Shown: positions 8,478 to 21,286 of the stretch, piece by piece | Numbering within the stretch: position 1 is the stretch's first letter | Layout of the letters: every line of letters starts with the position of its first letter | Assembly: GCF_030848805.1 (NCBI RefSeq) | Contig: NC_092368.1 | Location: forward strand, 14,563,341-14,627,340 | Length of the DNA: 64,000 nucleotides | Origin: Temnothorax longispinosus | Lineage: Eukaryota; Arthropoda; Insecta; Hymenoptera; Formicidae | Direction of reading: 5' to 3' | Position numbers and translations under genes: made by a program | The notes under the pieces: generated by a model | What the model saw: only the letters and a program-made list of their open reading frames with translations | Database searches by the model: none | Told to the model about the DNA's origin: nothing

Positions 8478-11400
8478 TTAAGCAATCGCATTCGCAATGA
8501 AGGACTACGCATCGGAGGCGACAGTAATCCGTTGCACTTATGCTGATATGGTCGAGTCGAACACAAACGTCAAGCGCGCGTGGCACTGCCTTTGTTTCGA
8601 AGAACCCCGATTAAAGTTTCCCCGAACGCGTTCCCGTAATTTAACGACGCCTTTAACAGCACCTACCTCGAAAAACAGGCCAGACAAAATAGTCGTTGTA
8701 ATGATAACCCTGATACGCTTCGCTTGTCGTCCCAAGAACCGGCTGATAAGCCAACGAGGCGCGATTAAGACAATTGTTAACGTTTTGCCGACACCTAGCT
8801 CGCTAACGAGTGACTCATCAATTGGCAACTATAAAAAAAAAAGAGTGAAATCTATTCCAAATAAAGGAATCACGTTTCTTGAAAAGTACACATGAATATT
8901 TTATCCTTTTCTAGCCCTTGTGCAATCATTCTCTTTAATCTAATCTTACTTTTCTATGAAGATAACGATACTATGTACGTAGGTAATAAAATACAAGTAA
9001 TGAATTTTTTAAACCATATGTATCTTCTTAGAATACGTTCAAAAATTCTCGAATATCTTGTGTGGCGAGGAAGTCTCATTATAAGATTGAAAGCTATCCC
9101 TTTTTTCCAATCTTTTGGGAGAATGCAAAGATTAAGAACCATAAGAACACGCGATTTCCTCTTGCAATTGCGGCGGCCGCGCTCTTCCGAAAGTCAAACT
9201 GCGGCACATCTGGGACGCGTCATCGGTGAACAGATGCGGAGCGGTGCATACCGCGGCGAGTGAACTCTTCCACGAAGGAGATTCGATTGGCCGTTCGCGG
9301 AATCTTCTACCTACGCACCTCGCTCGATCGCGTAACGCAGAAGACAGAGGAGAGAGAAAGAGAGAGTACGAAAGAGGTCGGGTCGTATCAATTTTCCTGG
9401 CTGGCAATTTTCCGCGAAGCGATTGCTTTCTCAGCTCATGTAAGGAATTTATTCATTAATCCGGTCCCAAGGCACGCGAGGAAAAGCGTTTACTCTCGAT
9501 TATTCTTATATTTGCATGATCTTATTCTCTTCATTTTGCACAAAGTACGTTCGACACAAATATAGGACCAATGTAAATATACAGGATTTATAGAATCAAT
9601 ATAAAACAGAAAAAATTCCAACGGTATACATGTTTGACTTTTTTTTAGTTAGTAGCTATATAAAGATATATATAGGTATAAGATATAGATATGTCATTGA
9701 ATTACTGGATAAGTGAATCTATAAAAATCGGTTTTTCACGAACGAATTTACCAAATACAAATATACGCGATAAATTGTTTTAACTAGAAAATATTTCAAT
9801 GCTATATTCTTCAAACCTGTAAATTTTCTGATCTGTAAGATCATCTTTGATGTAGATTGATTGTAATGACTGAAAAGTATTTCGACGACGGATAAAGTGT
9901 GAAGAGATAAAGAATTGAGCGGCCAACTTCAACGTGTGTACAAAGAGCTAAACGTCGCCGGTTTGGAATTCTCTCGGACGACTTCCGGCAAATTGCTGGA
10001 CGAACTGGAAGTTGGTTATATCGACAGACGGGACGAGGAAGAACGGCGACGACGACGCCGCGGTGCACGAATGCGTGTTAAATCGAGGGGTTTAGGAGCC
10101 GTTAGACGACCGGAAGCGCGGTCACTTCTACGATGAATATTAACTCGGCAATTCGCCCTCGTCGCTCGCGAAAAGACGCCCCGGCGAAATATTTCCAAAA
10201 AACGACGTTTTCCAACTGAATTCTAACACGTTATCACGACGATTTTCCGTGATAATTTTGTCTTGTAGAATCAATAAAGTGAGTAATCCCCCTGAATTTC
10301 TTACTCATCTCTCCCTCTTCCCCATACACATTTATGGAAATTGTTTTTAATTATAATAAAATTAAAAATTTATTTGAAAAATATATTAATTAAAAATTAA
10401 AAATTAACTTTGAAAAATATATAAATATATTTATATATTTATATCTCGTATTTGTGTGTATGTGTAATAATACATGAATGTATTACGTAAAGTGTGTATA
10501 ATTAAATGTATAATTAAATTAATGACGTAAAATTTATATTTTCCATGTTTTAAGCTTTATAATGCGTATAAGTATTTAAAAAATTCACGAATATTATGAA
10601 CACATTAAGGACAATTAAGGAAAAAATTAATAGACATTGTAATATTCATCAACATTTAACGATTTCAATAAATGTATAGTGAATGTTATTCTTCTGCTTC
10701 CCTGACTTTTCTATTCAAATCCCAAAAATTTGATGACCATTCCCGAAATAAATGATTCGTGTCTCCGGTCGGGAAATGCAGTTCCGATGTCATAAAACTC
10801 GAGGTGGCTCTATAATACAACACTTTTAAAGGCCCAGCCTGCCGTGCCGTGACCGAAAACACGCGCTGGAAAAGCGACTGACTGCCCGGAACTGATCAAA
10901 TCCTACAGATAGGGAGATTTAATTGAAATTTCGGATCGATACATTCGCGGGCGTTTGATACGCACCCGCTGTGTTATCTCGCGTTATCGCGAGCTGGGAT
11001 AAACGCGACGGTGACTTTCGGAAGAAGCGATTATCGATCCACCGCTGATAAGAAGAGTAACGAAATCTTTTTTATTTGAGAAAAAAAATTGATTTTTGAT
11101 AAATTATTTCTCAGTATTTCGTTTTATCTCGTATTATCTTTTACTATCTTAAATCTATCGCTCGTGCCGTTTCTCGACGATCCATACATATGTTTTCTTT
11201 ACATTGTAAGGTTGAAAAACAGAAGAAAAAAACAGGAAATAAAGGCGATTATATATTGTTTATAAAATAAACTCAACGTTCATCCTCTATATATTCAGAT
11301 CTCGACAACTTTTATCCGAATTCGTATTGTGCGACGAAAGAAACGTTCGTATATAAAACGGTAAGAGAGATTTTTTCCAGAATAACAAAGGTTCCGGACG

Positions 11401-12426
11401 CTGAAAAAGATCCGGAAAGAATCGCAGAGGGGGGTCTTCTCTCCCGTACGAGCCGATATTGTATCCCTGGCGGGATCTCGACATGACAGTATCATGATGA
11501 CGAGGCTCTTTGACACGGATATCGAAAGCGAGTATCGTTTTGTCGGCGATTGACGTTTTGCAACGCTTTTTGCGACAACTCGTCCCCGATCGGTCAGTAC
11601 CCTCCTCCGCGTCCGCCCTGCCCCCCCTTTATTTTGAATGGGAGCGTCAAAGGCGGATCTTCGTGTGATCATCCGAATTTTGTGCTCTTTTTTTCGATCG
11701 CTGCAGCGATAGCGGATCCAATCGAACGCGTGCAGTTTTCCGATTGATGCATTCCTCTTTTCGTTGTTGTTATTGTAAACGTTTAAAAAAATCCGATTAC
11801 TCCTCCGATTGTAAATATAATCGTTAGATATCTCTTGAAAAATTCGATGATATAGAAAGGAATTTTAGAAAGATACATTGAATATAAGTTACGCCCCTAT
11901 AGAATTTCAAGCGAATAAAATCCTGTAATTATAAAAATTAATCTTTTGAATATACATATTATACTATTTAATTAAATGTATATTTATATTATTTGATCTT
12001 TTAAATAATATAAAACATTTTAAAGCTGAATATATAACGAAACAAATCAATGGAAAGTTTATGTTTATGCTATAATAAAGTCATATTAATTCAATTTTAG
12101 TAATCTCTCTGTCACGTCGATTAGACTAATCTAGAAGAAATCGTCTCATAAATATATCGATTTTTAATTAAGATACTTGGCTGCAATTGCATATGCAAAT
12201 TATGCAGCGATACAGGAGAGGTACCTGCGTATTATAATATTTCAATCACTCTCCGCGAATGACTCCTTTGATGTCGATCTTACTATTCATCGTTATCTTG
12301 TTCTCATTCCACGCGACGTATTTCTATTAAATGTCGAATGGAGGTACGGTAAGGATCCTCCTTTGAGCTCCCAATGTAGGCTGATGGATGAATCTCATCA
12401 GGTTTATCCTAGGATATCCTACTTAC
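8478..12426. other. Non-coding stretch before the Ig exon
   Basis: 8497-8895 is open on both strands (132 codons plus, 96 codons minus) but matches nothing I recognise and lies flush against the piggyBac right end. 9220-9340 resembles 60-170. The rest alternates AT-rich tracts with CpG-rich patches near 10000-10200, 10790-11040 and 11300-11720. I see no supported exon. Confidence 0.45.
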
Positions 12427-12608
12427 CGAGTACAGACAGAGTGATGTCGCCCTCCAAAGTGGTTGTGTCGTTACGTGCCTGGCAGGAGTACCGTCCCGCA
12501 TCCGAGGCTCTCATCTCCTGCGTGTAGATCGTTTGATTCGCGCTCTCGGGATACAGGATAAAGTGACTCTCGCCACCCGGCCAAGGGTAAGCCCTGTTAT
12601 CCTTGTAC
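12427..12608 (-). CDS. Immunoglobulin-domain exon of a large gene
   Basis: Read on the minus strand, this 182-bp exon follows an acceptor (TTCTGTCCCAG, ending 12609) and ends at a consensus donor, G|GTAAGT at 12426-12421. It enters at phase 2 and leaves at phase 1. The translation holds the second half of an Ig domain: a YPWPGGESHF stretch, NQTIYTQEMRASDAGRYSCQ, and the last strand EGDITLSVL. The DAGRYSC block is the classic D-x-G-x-Y-x-C of the F strand, carrying the second disulfide cysteine. NQT is a possible N-glycosylation site. The first cysteine and tryptophan must lie in another exon. It encodes part of an extracellular or secreted Ig protein; I cannot name the gene. Its isolation implies very long introns, so other exons may lie far outside the window. 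Confidence 0.85.
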
Positions 12609-15045
12609 CTGGGACAGAAGTAACATAAACGTATTATTATGGTTACGAGCAAATGATCTCCACTGCTTGTCTGCCAGGGGTAAAAATGTTAAAAATAAAT
12701 ACACAGGAGGGTGTTAAGAGATCGACACACCGGGCTTTTCTTAAATGCTGTTCAATATTTTAGGAGTTGAGTTTCTGAAGAAAAGTGGTATAAACAATAT
12801 GGGCTCAAAGGCCTTTACGGAAATACGAGGTGTTGAAAATTCTAAAAAATTATCGTTTCTTCTGCTAAACGAAAGACGGTTTCATTTTCTATACCTTCGA
12901 TAATACGAGCAATGATAAATTTACATTACGCAAAATAATATAAGAAAAGAGCGGAAAGCATTTCTAGATACAAAGCTTTATCTTTTAATTCATTTCTTTC
13001 ATTTTTTCAGTTCGTTGTTAAAGACAAGTTATATTTTTTCATTAAAAACATTTTTTTCTTTTTGAGGAAAAGCGTTTATCGAGTGAATGTTTTGAAAATT
13101 GACGAAAGAAAGGCAGCGGGCGGGATATTTTTCAAGAAACAATAATTTTTCGCGAAGAAACGGCGGCCGATCGTCTTGAAACGCGTCGCACTCAAGAACA
13201 AGCCCGATATTTCCGGGACGGGAATATCGATGGCTGTTCTTGAGAGCATTCGTTCCGCCGTAAAGATAAAAGTCGAGAGAACGAGCGCTCCTCGACAAAC
13301 ACTCAAAGTAAGGAAGAATCAGGAGCATTGAACCGTACGTGAAAATAAATCGTCTACTACGCCACCGCCGCGTCGCCGCCACCACCGCCGCAATGGCTTC
13401 GTTAATTTGTCGTTGCTGCTATTGCATTGCCTTTCCATTGTGTGCTGCCAATAATATCGTTAATAGTAATAGCAACGTAAAATACTCATTATTAGAGAAT
13501 AGCTCAATAATAGCGATAACAAATGCAACGTAGCAATGAAGTATAATAATGGTTTATATACACTAATGCTAGAGAATATAATAATAGTAGCATAATATGT
13601 AATTGAATATTATTATAACAATACCTAATATATATAGCCGTTATAATCACGTCATTATACTCTTATCGTCAATATCTCGTAAAAACAACAATTTATTTTA
13701 CAATAGTTCTGGTCCCACTTTCCAACGGGCGCGAATAAACTTCAGCTCCAATTTTTTTTTCTTCCGCGAGGACTGTATTTTTATCGTAATTTTCTAATTC
13801 GGCACCTGCGCTCCACACGTTGAACGATCCCGTTACGAGAGAGCAAAGTCTTCTCTCGTCCTTCAGGTAGAGATCAAGGATTCAACGACGTTCCCACGAG
13901 AGGGAAAGAAAGTCTCTCTCCACATAAATCAATTTCTAGGGCACTACGCAAATCCACTTTCGTTTTGCCGGCGGATCAAAGAGACATCACGCGTGGATCC
14001 TGCGAATTTGACTTACACCGGAAGTTTCTACCCTTGCTTCCTCCGAGAGGTAGTTGCATGGAAAAAGGGGATTTCTTATTCCCTAATTCTCTTCGATTTC
14101 TTAAGCGATGATTTTATTTCTCTGTTCTGCTGCGCAGCAATCATTAATTTCCCGCATAAGGATACTTCCCTTGCATCCTTGAATTCTTGCTCCTGGATAC
14201 TTGAAAAAAATCAGATCGTCCCCCTTATGCCAATACCATGAATGTGCGGTTCGATCGAGGATTCGATAAATTTTGGAATTCGCAAATTCTGGGGATCAAA
14301 ATTTTTCTTGCAGATACCTATCAATTTTTACTTCAAACTTAAATTTAATTGTAAAATAAGTTTTGATTGCCCTCTCCTCCTTTAGTCAGAAAAGCACATT
14401 CATAGTTTTAGGGAAGGATATGTTCTTGATTCTTGTTATTAATCTGATATCATCTGAGATCTTCAACTATAAATCTCAGAAGATAAATTTCAGGTATTAA
14501 AACCGCAAATATTTTGCGACTCCTATCAATCTTTGACTTTTTGCGTTTTTATATTTATATCTGCCTTAAATTCTTGGGCTCTTTCTGGGTTACTAAATCC
14601 TTGGTCCATGGATTCTCGTATTTGAGATCCTTGATATCAAAGCTCATTCAAAAGCTCAGAGTTTAATAAAAATTTTCAATCTTGAATCCTCAATCCTTGG
14701 ATTCTACTTAAAGATGTATGTCAGATAGCTATATGTAGTATAATTTTGTTTTCTTGATTAAACATTGCAGTGTAGAGCTAATCTAAAAAATTATTCATAA
14801 ACAACATAATATCATTGGGACAGAAAAAGCGTAAAAATCGCAATTTTGTCCCATTTTCGTACTTTATATTGTTTAAATAAATCATTAAAAAATTGAAAAA
14901 AAAAAATATAACCAGAAAATCTTAAAAAACCGTAATTGCAATTCTCGATGTCATAGAAGTGTACCATAAAAATTTCATTCATTTTTACCGTACATGAGTA
15001 GAGATACATATTATGATATTTACGCATGGGAAGTATATCTATATA
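12609..15045. other. Non-coding, likely intron
   Basis: Upstream of the Ig exon on the minus strand. It is AT-rich, with pyrimidine runs and a loosely repetitive part at 14260-14710 in which words such as ATCCTTG and GATTC recur. No further exon is supported. Confidence 0.45.
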
Positions 15046-15333
15046 CAGGGTGTCCGAAAAATCGCCTACTCCACTTCGGGAGGTGATTCGGGACCCAAAA
15101 ACAAGCAAAAAAGTTCATTCACAAACATAGGTCCGGAAATGAGCCGTTTCCGAGTTATAGCCACTTTTATGTTCAAAAATCGTAATTTAGAATCCGCTTG
15201 GCATCCCTCTTTCTTAATTATTTCTTAAATTAAAAATTTTTATTTTTAAATATTTTTAATTTTTTTAATTTTAATTTTTTTATTTTTTTCAATTTTTCAA
15301 TATTTGTAAATACAATTACATTATTTTTAAAAG

Positions 15334-15437
15334 AAATCAGTTGTTTTCACGGCTACTTGAAATCAGTTGTTTTCACGGCTATTCAAAATCAGTTGTTTTC
15401 ACGGCTACTTGAAATCAGTTGTTTTCACGCCTATTCA
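15334..15437. repeat. 26-bp tandem array, four copies
   Basis: Unit AAATCAGTTGTTTTCACGGC followed by TACTTG or TATTCA, alternating, four copies plus a decayed fifth to about 15464. It lies inside the mariner-like element, between the left inverted repeat and the ORF, so it may be a subterminal transposase-binding array. Confidence 0.85.
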
Positions 15438-15533
15438 AAATCAGTAAGTAAATCACGGCTTTTCAATAAGTTTCAAATTATTATTTAACAACACCTTACT
15501 TTTAGGTTGTATCTAATCTTTCCGTATTCATCA

Positions 15534-15713
15534 ATGGATCGTTTAAGTTTTAATGAATTAGCTGATATGCATCTTATGTATGGTCTTGCTCAAAGTAATG
15601 CTGCCGAGGCAAGAAGATTATACATCCAGTCTTTTCCAAATCGAGATGTACCGGGAATAGCGTCTTTTCGAAATGTAGACAGAAACTTGAGAGAATTTGG
15701 TAATTGTAATTAA
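15534..15713 (+). pseudogene. Transposase N-terminal fragment (DUF4817-like)
   Basis: A 59-codon frame from ATG to TAA just before the right inverted repeat. It contains FNELADMHLMYGLAQSNAAE and ARRLYIQSFPNRDVPG, matching the pattern of DUF4817 helix-turn-helix domains at the start of many insect mariner-family transposases (an ADI-x-x-xYG helix, then EARRLYxxxFPxRxxP). The frame ends at about the domain end; the rest of the transposase is absent. A possible acceptor (TTACTTTTAG) lies at 15504. It could still encode a small DNA-binding protein, but there is no evidence of that. Confidence 0.75.
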
Positions 15714-15897
15714 AAAAAATTGAAAATAAAAATTTACGATTTTTGAACATAAAAGTGGCTATAACTCGGAAACGGCTCATTTCCGGACCTATGTTTGTAT
15801 GAACTTTTTTGCTTGTTTTTGGGTCCCGAATCACCTCCCGAAGTGGAGTAGGCGATTTTTCGGACACCCTGTATATACAATTTCTGTAACTTTTAAA

Positions 15898-16061
15898 GCC
15901 CAAATCAGACTAGCGGCTCGCGGCCGCGACTGCGATTGCGATTGCGATTTCGTCTCTTGACTAATGAGAAATGTCCAAATTGCCAGCAGCTTCTTTCTCA
16001 TTGGTCAAGGGACGAAATCGCAATCGCAGTCGCGGCCGCGAGCCGCTAGTGTAATACGGGC
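15898..16061. mobile_element. Foldback MITE, CpG-rich arms
   Basis: About 50-bp arms at 15909-15960 and 16000-16050 are near-perfect reverse complements (CTAGCGGCTCGCGGCCGCGA...), with weaker pairing out to GCCC/GGGC at 15898 and 16061. The centre is about 40 bp. The left arm has one extra GCGATT hexamer copy. It starts only 26 bp after the mariner-like element. I could not define a target duplication, so the superfamily is unknown. Confidence 0.85.
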
Positions 16062-19000
16062 ATAAAGCAAATATCTCAGAAACGGGTCAGGTAATCGATC
16101 GCAAATTTAACACAGGTTTTTGGGATATATAAGTGCACAATCTCTGTAAATTTCTTTATATCCTGTTATTTTGACATAAGTGACATACATCTTTAAGTAT
16201 TTATTCTTTCTCATGCCCCTTTCTCTCAATCATCTATTAACAAAACTATCCTTAACAAAGATATCTTCTTGGCAGCAGATTCTCACGCAAGGAAATCATC
16301 AGCCCCCATCATATTCATGAAATTTTCACAGGCGGCAATCTTACCATCGTCGCGACGTCGTAAATAAAACATTTTTAATAAGCTGAACGACTCATCCTCA
16401 TTCCCGAAGGAGTGACAGGACGATCGGCAATTTCGCCGTCACCATTAAAGATTCCTTTATTAAAGCTCTTCCTGCATCGACAGGATTTCTTTTACGAGCT
16501 ACTGTTACGGGCGTACTTTGAATAAGAATTTTTAATAAAGAGCGCTTTCCACCCCTCCTTCCTGCTGGATCGGTCGCTCGTCCCTTTTCGCCAGGATAAT
16601 TCCGAACTGGTTCGGATTCTAACGAGGATTCCGGTGCTACATAGCGGAACTTCCGAAGACTAATAAAGACACCGAAACATTGGAGGAGCCGAGGACACCG
16701 AAAGTTCAGGACTCGGAGAAGATTCCGGTAACGCGAAGATCGAAAGACGTCAAGATATGAAAAGAACAAGATCCTTAAGTTTCGAAAGGATTAACCGAAG
16801 CAGAAAGCTGGTAATACAAAAGTTTTAAAATTAGAGAAGAGACGACCGCGAGACAAAACCGTAAGGTTACTCCGGAATAAATGAATTGCAATTAATGTAT
16901 CTCTTTCTCACTAATACGAGAAATTCAATTTATAAACTTTAGACCTAGAAATGTAAGGAGCGCGAATGGATTATTTAAATTATAGATTCGTTAGATAATT
17001 GAACCTTGCACTTCGAGAATGCTCGATTTTTATATTTAGAATTTTTTACTCTTTTGATTTCAAATTGAATTTCTCTAGATTCCTATCATTGTCCGATTGG
17101 CTTAAGATGTCAAATAAATTTTCGTTAATAGGCTCTCTCCCTGATGAAAGTGAAACAGAAAAAGAATCTAATTGTGAGATACAAGAGTTCCATAAATATG
17201 AGAACCGCTGAAAATGCTCGGTTATAATTTGCAGCGAGCGATTTGCAAAAATGATCGTTTAATTATTATTGTAGTCGAGCGTGTGGCATGCTGTTATCGG
17301 ATCGCGAATTATACTCGGTCGTTAAACCTCATTTCCAATATGGAGCCGTGCATTCTGAAAATGTTCAGGGATCACTGGATGTCCTTAATAACCTGAAACA
17401 CGGTCGACTCGCGTAATTAACGCCAATTTTATTTCGATGAATTCGTCTGGCATATTTGTTAAATAATTGCTGGCTCCTCTCGCATTTTGCATCCATTTTG
17501 ATGAATTAATTAATAATATATTATCAATAAAACAAATAGGCACACTGTGACATAAAATTTAATTAAGATAATAATGAACGCTACAAATAAAGAACGCTAA
17601 TAAAACTTTAATTAAATAGCGGTGAAAACAAACGCTGACACAATCGAGAATAACAATAGGAATGAGAAAAATTTACTTAAATAAATCTAAGTATAAATGA
17701 GAATTTCGGTGTATCGCTAATTACCTTCTTAATCCAAAGAAACATTGTTTTGAGAAGTGGAACAAAAAGAAACTGACTCTGTATTAATAATAAATTCAAT
17801 GCGTTTTTGTTATCAATTTAAATTACATTTTATATCTATGTCGTTCTTAAGATATTATGATCAAAATTATAATTAAAAATGCAAATGTTATTAGTTCGTT
17901 CTATTTCTGTTAAAATTATTACACGCGCGCTTATGTATTTCAACTTAGTTCCAAAATAATAACTGCAATGTTTACGTACATCTGTTAAATATCGATATCT
18001 CGTTTCAGTTACCAAATTAATGAGAATATAATTTACGTCTGTAACTTTAACACAACAAAAATTTCTATTAGAAATTCGTGTTCGGAATTCCGACGACGCG
18101 CGTGCGTCCTTCGCAAAATAATTGCTCGTTATTCTCGTCGCGTAAAAATCGCGTCAGCAAAATGGCCTCTATCCGTTTGATCGTACTCGCGAAATGGGAT
18201 ACCTGTCTTTTTCGCCGGCTGGCTCATTGTTACAATAATTGGCTGTTATCCTTTGTCCTCTCGGGAAAAAAAATCACAGCAAACCAAAGTCCGCCGTCGC
18301 GTGCAGTTATTTATTTACATCGAGCAGGTGCAAAATCCGTTTTTTTTTCGTCACCGGACACAAAATAGACCTTACCTCGTTTACATTTCGTGATTTGCAA
18401 TTACGAGTCGAGTTACGCGAATAACAGTAGTAGGTTCACCAAATAAACCGTGTTAACGTACTCGGTCGGTTGTACATAAAGTATGCTGATTAAACATGTT
18501 TGCCAGACATGTTGAAATCTACTTTCAACTTTTATCGGCTCGACGATTCGAGGATCAAAATAAAATTTCGCGTTAAAAATCCACAAATCGTGAAAGCGTT
18601 TTAATGAGAGTCAAGTAGATTTTGCGCGCGCGCCGTGTAATTCATTAGAACCTCGTCGTCGAGATAAATCGCATAAACGTAGCTCATTAATCCAACCAAA
18701 CGTGTTTTAGCGATGGAGCGTAACGCAAAATTGCAAATTGCGGATTACGTGAATTAACCATCGAGCCTGCGTCCGGACGCCCGCGCCGCGCCAAAATCAA
18801 ACGGCATCCCGAAGCGAGCCGTTCGGCCGACTATTCGCCGCGATGCGCAAACGGTTCAAGTTGAGTCTCGAGAGCGCACGGTCGTGAATAATTTTCAGAA
18901 TTCGACCCTCCTCCCGCGAATGGGAGATAATTGACGAGTTAATTGAATCAGTCACGGGTCACGAGTCGAGTAACCCGAAGGGAAGCACGGGGGTGAATTG

Positions 19001-19452
19001 ACTCTTTCTAGGAATAAAGAAAAATGTGATTCGTCGAAATAACGGGAGTTAAATTGATCAATTAGTTGAATCGGTCGTGGCTCTGAAAAGGAAGTAACCC
19101 GGAAAGAAATATTTTTAATATTAAATAATTCATCGGGAAATGTCGAAATACGTCAAACATAATGATTGAGAAATTAATTAAATCATCCACCCGTTAATTG
19201 TAAAAAAAAGTAATCTATGTTTTTCCATCGCATCACTCTGCCAATAAGTTTCGCGCTTCCTTCTTCTGTGCAGTCAAATATTTCAACGACCTTCCCTCTA
19301 ACATAAGATCCTTGTCCTCTTTGTCTTCTTTTCGTACAGTTGCATCCACCTTCATTTCATCGACTGCATTTCCTGCCAGAAATACACCTCAACCCGCGCA
19401 TTATCACTGATTGCTTGCACGATATGTCGTGTCTGCTAACGCGCACACGTGC

Positions 19453-19477
<25 letters not shown>
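19453..19477. repeat. (GT)n microsatellite
   Basis: About 12 GT units in a row. Confidence 0.95.
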
Positions 19478-19484
<7 letters not shown>

Positions 19485-19706
19485 ATGTATCTATATGTTA
19501 TTGTGTGTGTATTGTAAATTCTGCGACGAATGTGTTGTACGACAAAATTTTACTCTCGTGAGCGAATCCATCGTTTGTATATTATATATTACTTACACTG
19601 TCTCCACTGGTAGGCTTAGTAACAACATCGTGTTGATGACTCACCATTTGCGTGCACTCTTTATTTTATACTCTCTATAACTGTATTTCTCCACTAAGCA
19701 TCGCAA

Positions 19707-19733
19707 TAAATTAAATTAAATTAAATTAAATTA
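19707..19733. repeat. (AAATT)n microsatellite
   Basis: Five pentamer units of AAATT. Confidence 0.9.
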
Positions 19734-21201
19734 ATCCGGAAAGAAGTATCTTTACCATTAATCAATTATTAAATAATATATTAATGTCAGAGAATGTCAG
19801 AGGTACTTCAGAATTAATTAAATCGTCCACAGTTAATTTTTAAAAGGAAGTAATTCGGAAAGATCTTTATTATCTGATTAGAGCGTACCAATTATGAAAA
19901 TATGTACGTATAGATGTCAAAAATGACAAATATCAAAAACACGAGTAGTAATTACTAATTATAGACAATAATAATTAAATTACTCACGTCATAACAAATT
20001 AATTATGAAAAGAAGATCTTCAGAATAAAATATATTGAAATATTTAGAGTACTTTTTAATGGGAGAATAAAGATGAGATGTAATATGTCAAGCGAGAGAA
20101 AAGTCAGAAATATGGAGAAAATAGTACTATATAATTGGAGAATTAATTAAATCGGTCATATCTAGAAAGATAATTTCTGAAAGAGAAAATAGCTTCGGAA
20201 AAATATAACTCGAAAAGATTATTTTTCATAAAAGCAAAAAACGTATTCGACGAAGAGAAAATATAATAACTTCGGAAAATATCAAGAAAAATCATTAAGC
20301 AATAAACGATATAATTCGTATACATTGACAAAATATATCTCGGATCTATATCGAGTAGGTAATCAAATCAGTAGGAATTAGTTCCACACAGAAAATATTC
20401 TCGGTGTAAGAGATATTCTTTTCATTTTAAATGCAGTCAATTAAATTTAAAACGTAATTTTTGCGAATAACTTTCAGAATCGATCGAGGATTGATCGGTT
20501 TCTTTTCGAGGATATGTAACACAGTTTATAATGGAAGAAAAATTAGAATTGCTAGAAGAGATAGTTTGGGCATTAATTAAACAGATCAAGATTAATTCGG
20601 AGAGAAAAACATCTCTGATGGAGATTTAAATGTCACGTAATATTAGAGCTCGCGTAGTCCCCGCCGATCGCTTCAGCGTTCAACTCGCGAACGGATCGCT
20701 TGCCCGAAGTTTCACGACATTGCAGATTTACTTTCATTAGAGAAAACGAGAACGACGTCGAGCGGGAGCTCGTGCCGCTGAGACACGAATTTCGCATCCC
20801 GCCTCGCGGATTTCGGCGGATTTGCACGCTAATTAAGGCGCGTTCGCTTCCATATTTAACGCCCGCGCATCGACTAAGTGCCTCCAATTCCCTCTTCATC
20901 CCAGTTACAGTTTATACACGGCGAGACATAAATCTTCCTAGCGCCAAGCATTCGGGAAGTATCAACCTCATTGCCGGTCGTATATGATACAGCGGAAACG
21001 ACGAGGCTTAGCAGATCAAGAAAAAAATGTAGCGACAAAAATGGTCCCATTCCGAGTGTACGTTGAAGTGCAAAAGATTCCAAAGATATGAAAACTGTAT
21101 AACTAAATAAATAATTGAAAAGTCACAATGAAGAAGGAAGCTTCTAAAGAAAGAAGAAATTTAACCGAATATGTAGTAATATTTACTTCGCCGGTAAGTA
21201 A

Positions 21202-21286
21202 TTAACAGTAAAGACTTTTTAATCGATCCTACTGATGATTAAAAAATAATAGTCAGTAGAGTCGGTTAAAATGTCTTTACTGTTAA
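21202..21286. repeat. 85-nt imperfect hairpin
   Basis: The arm TTAACAGTAAAGACTTTTTA... (21202-21235) pairs with ...TGTCTTTACTGTTAAT (21253-21286) over about 34 positions with few mismatches, leaving a 17-nt loop. The size suits a small MITE or a microRNA precursor-like fold. TTAA occurs at both outer ends. No way to decide from sequence alone. Confidence 0.55.

Larger units (their letters stand above)
15046..15871. mobile_element. Mariner-like element with ~140-bp inverted repeats
   Basis: Left end starts CAGGGTGTCCGAAAAATCGC; the right end is its complement, with TATATA on both outer sides (15040-15045, 15872-15877), so a TA target duplication fits. The inverted repeats run about 140 bp (15046-15186 and 15731-15871) and differ mainly by a two-base gap, so the copy is young or conversion has kept its arms alike. 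Inside are a 26-bp tandem array and a short ORF with a DUF4817-type helix-turn-helix. No DDE catalytic domain remains, so this is a non-autonomous derivative. Confidence 0.88.
16062..21201. other. Non-coding, AT-rich with CpG-rich patches
   Basis: No exon supported. CpG-rich patches lie near 16390-16760, 18070-18420, 18600-18990 and 20650-20990. Microsatellites are listed separately. A minus-strand TATAAAATA followed by ATG|GTGAGT near 19640-19660 looks promoter-like but leads to no coding frame. Confidence 0.4.

Noticed and set aside
8497..8895. 132-codon plus-strand frame next to the piggyBac right end, with GVGKT on the opposite strand.
   Set aside because: Both strands open, no family recognised; the GVGKT-like string alone does not make an ATPase.
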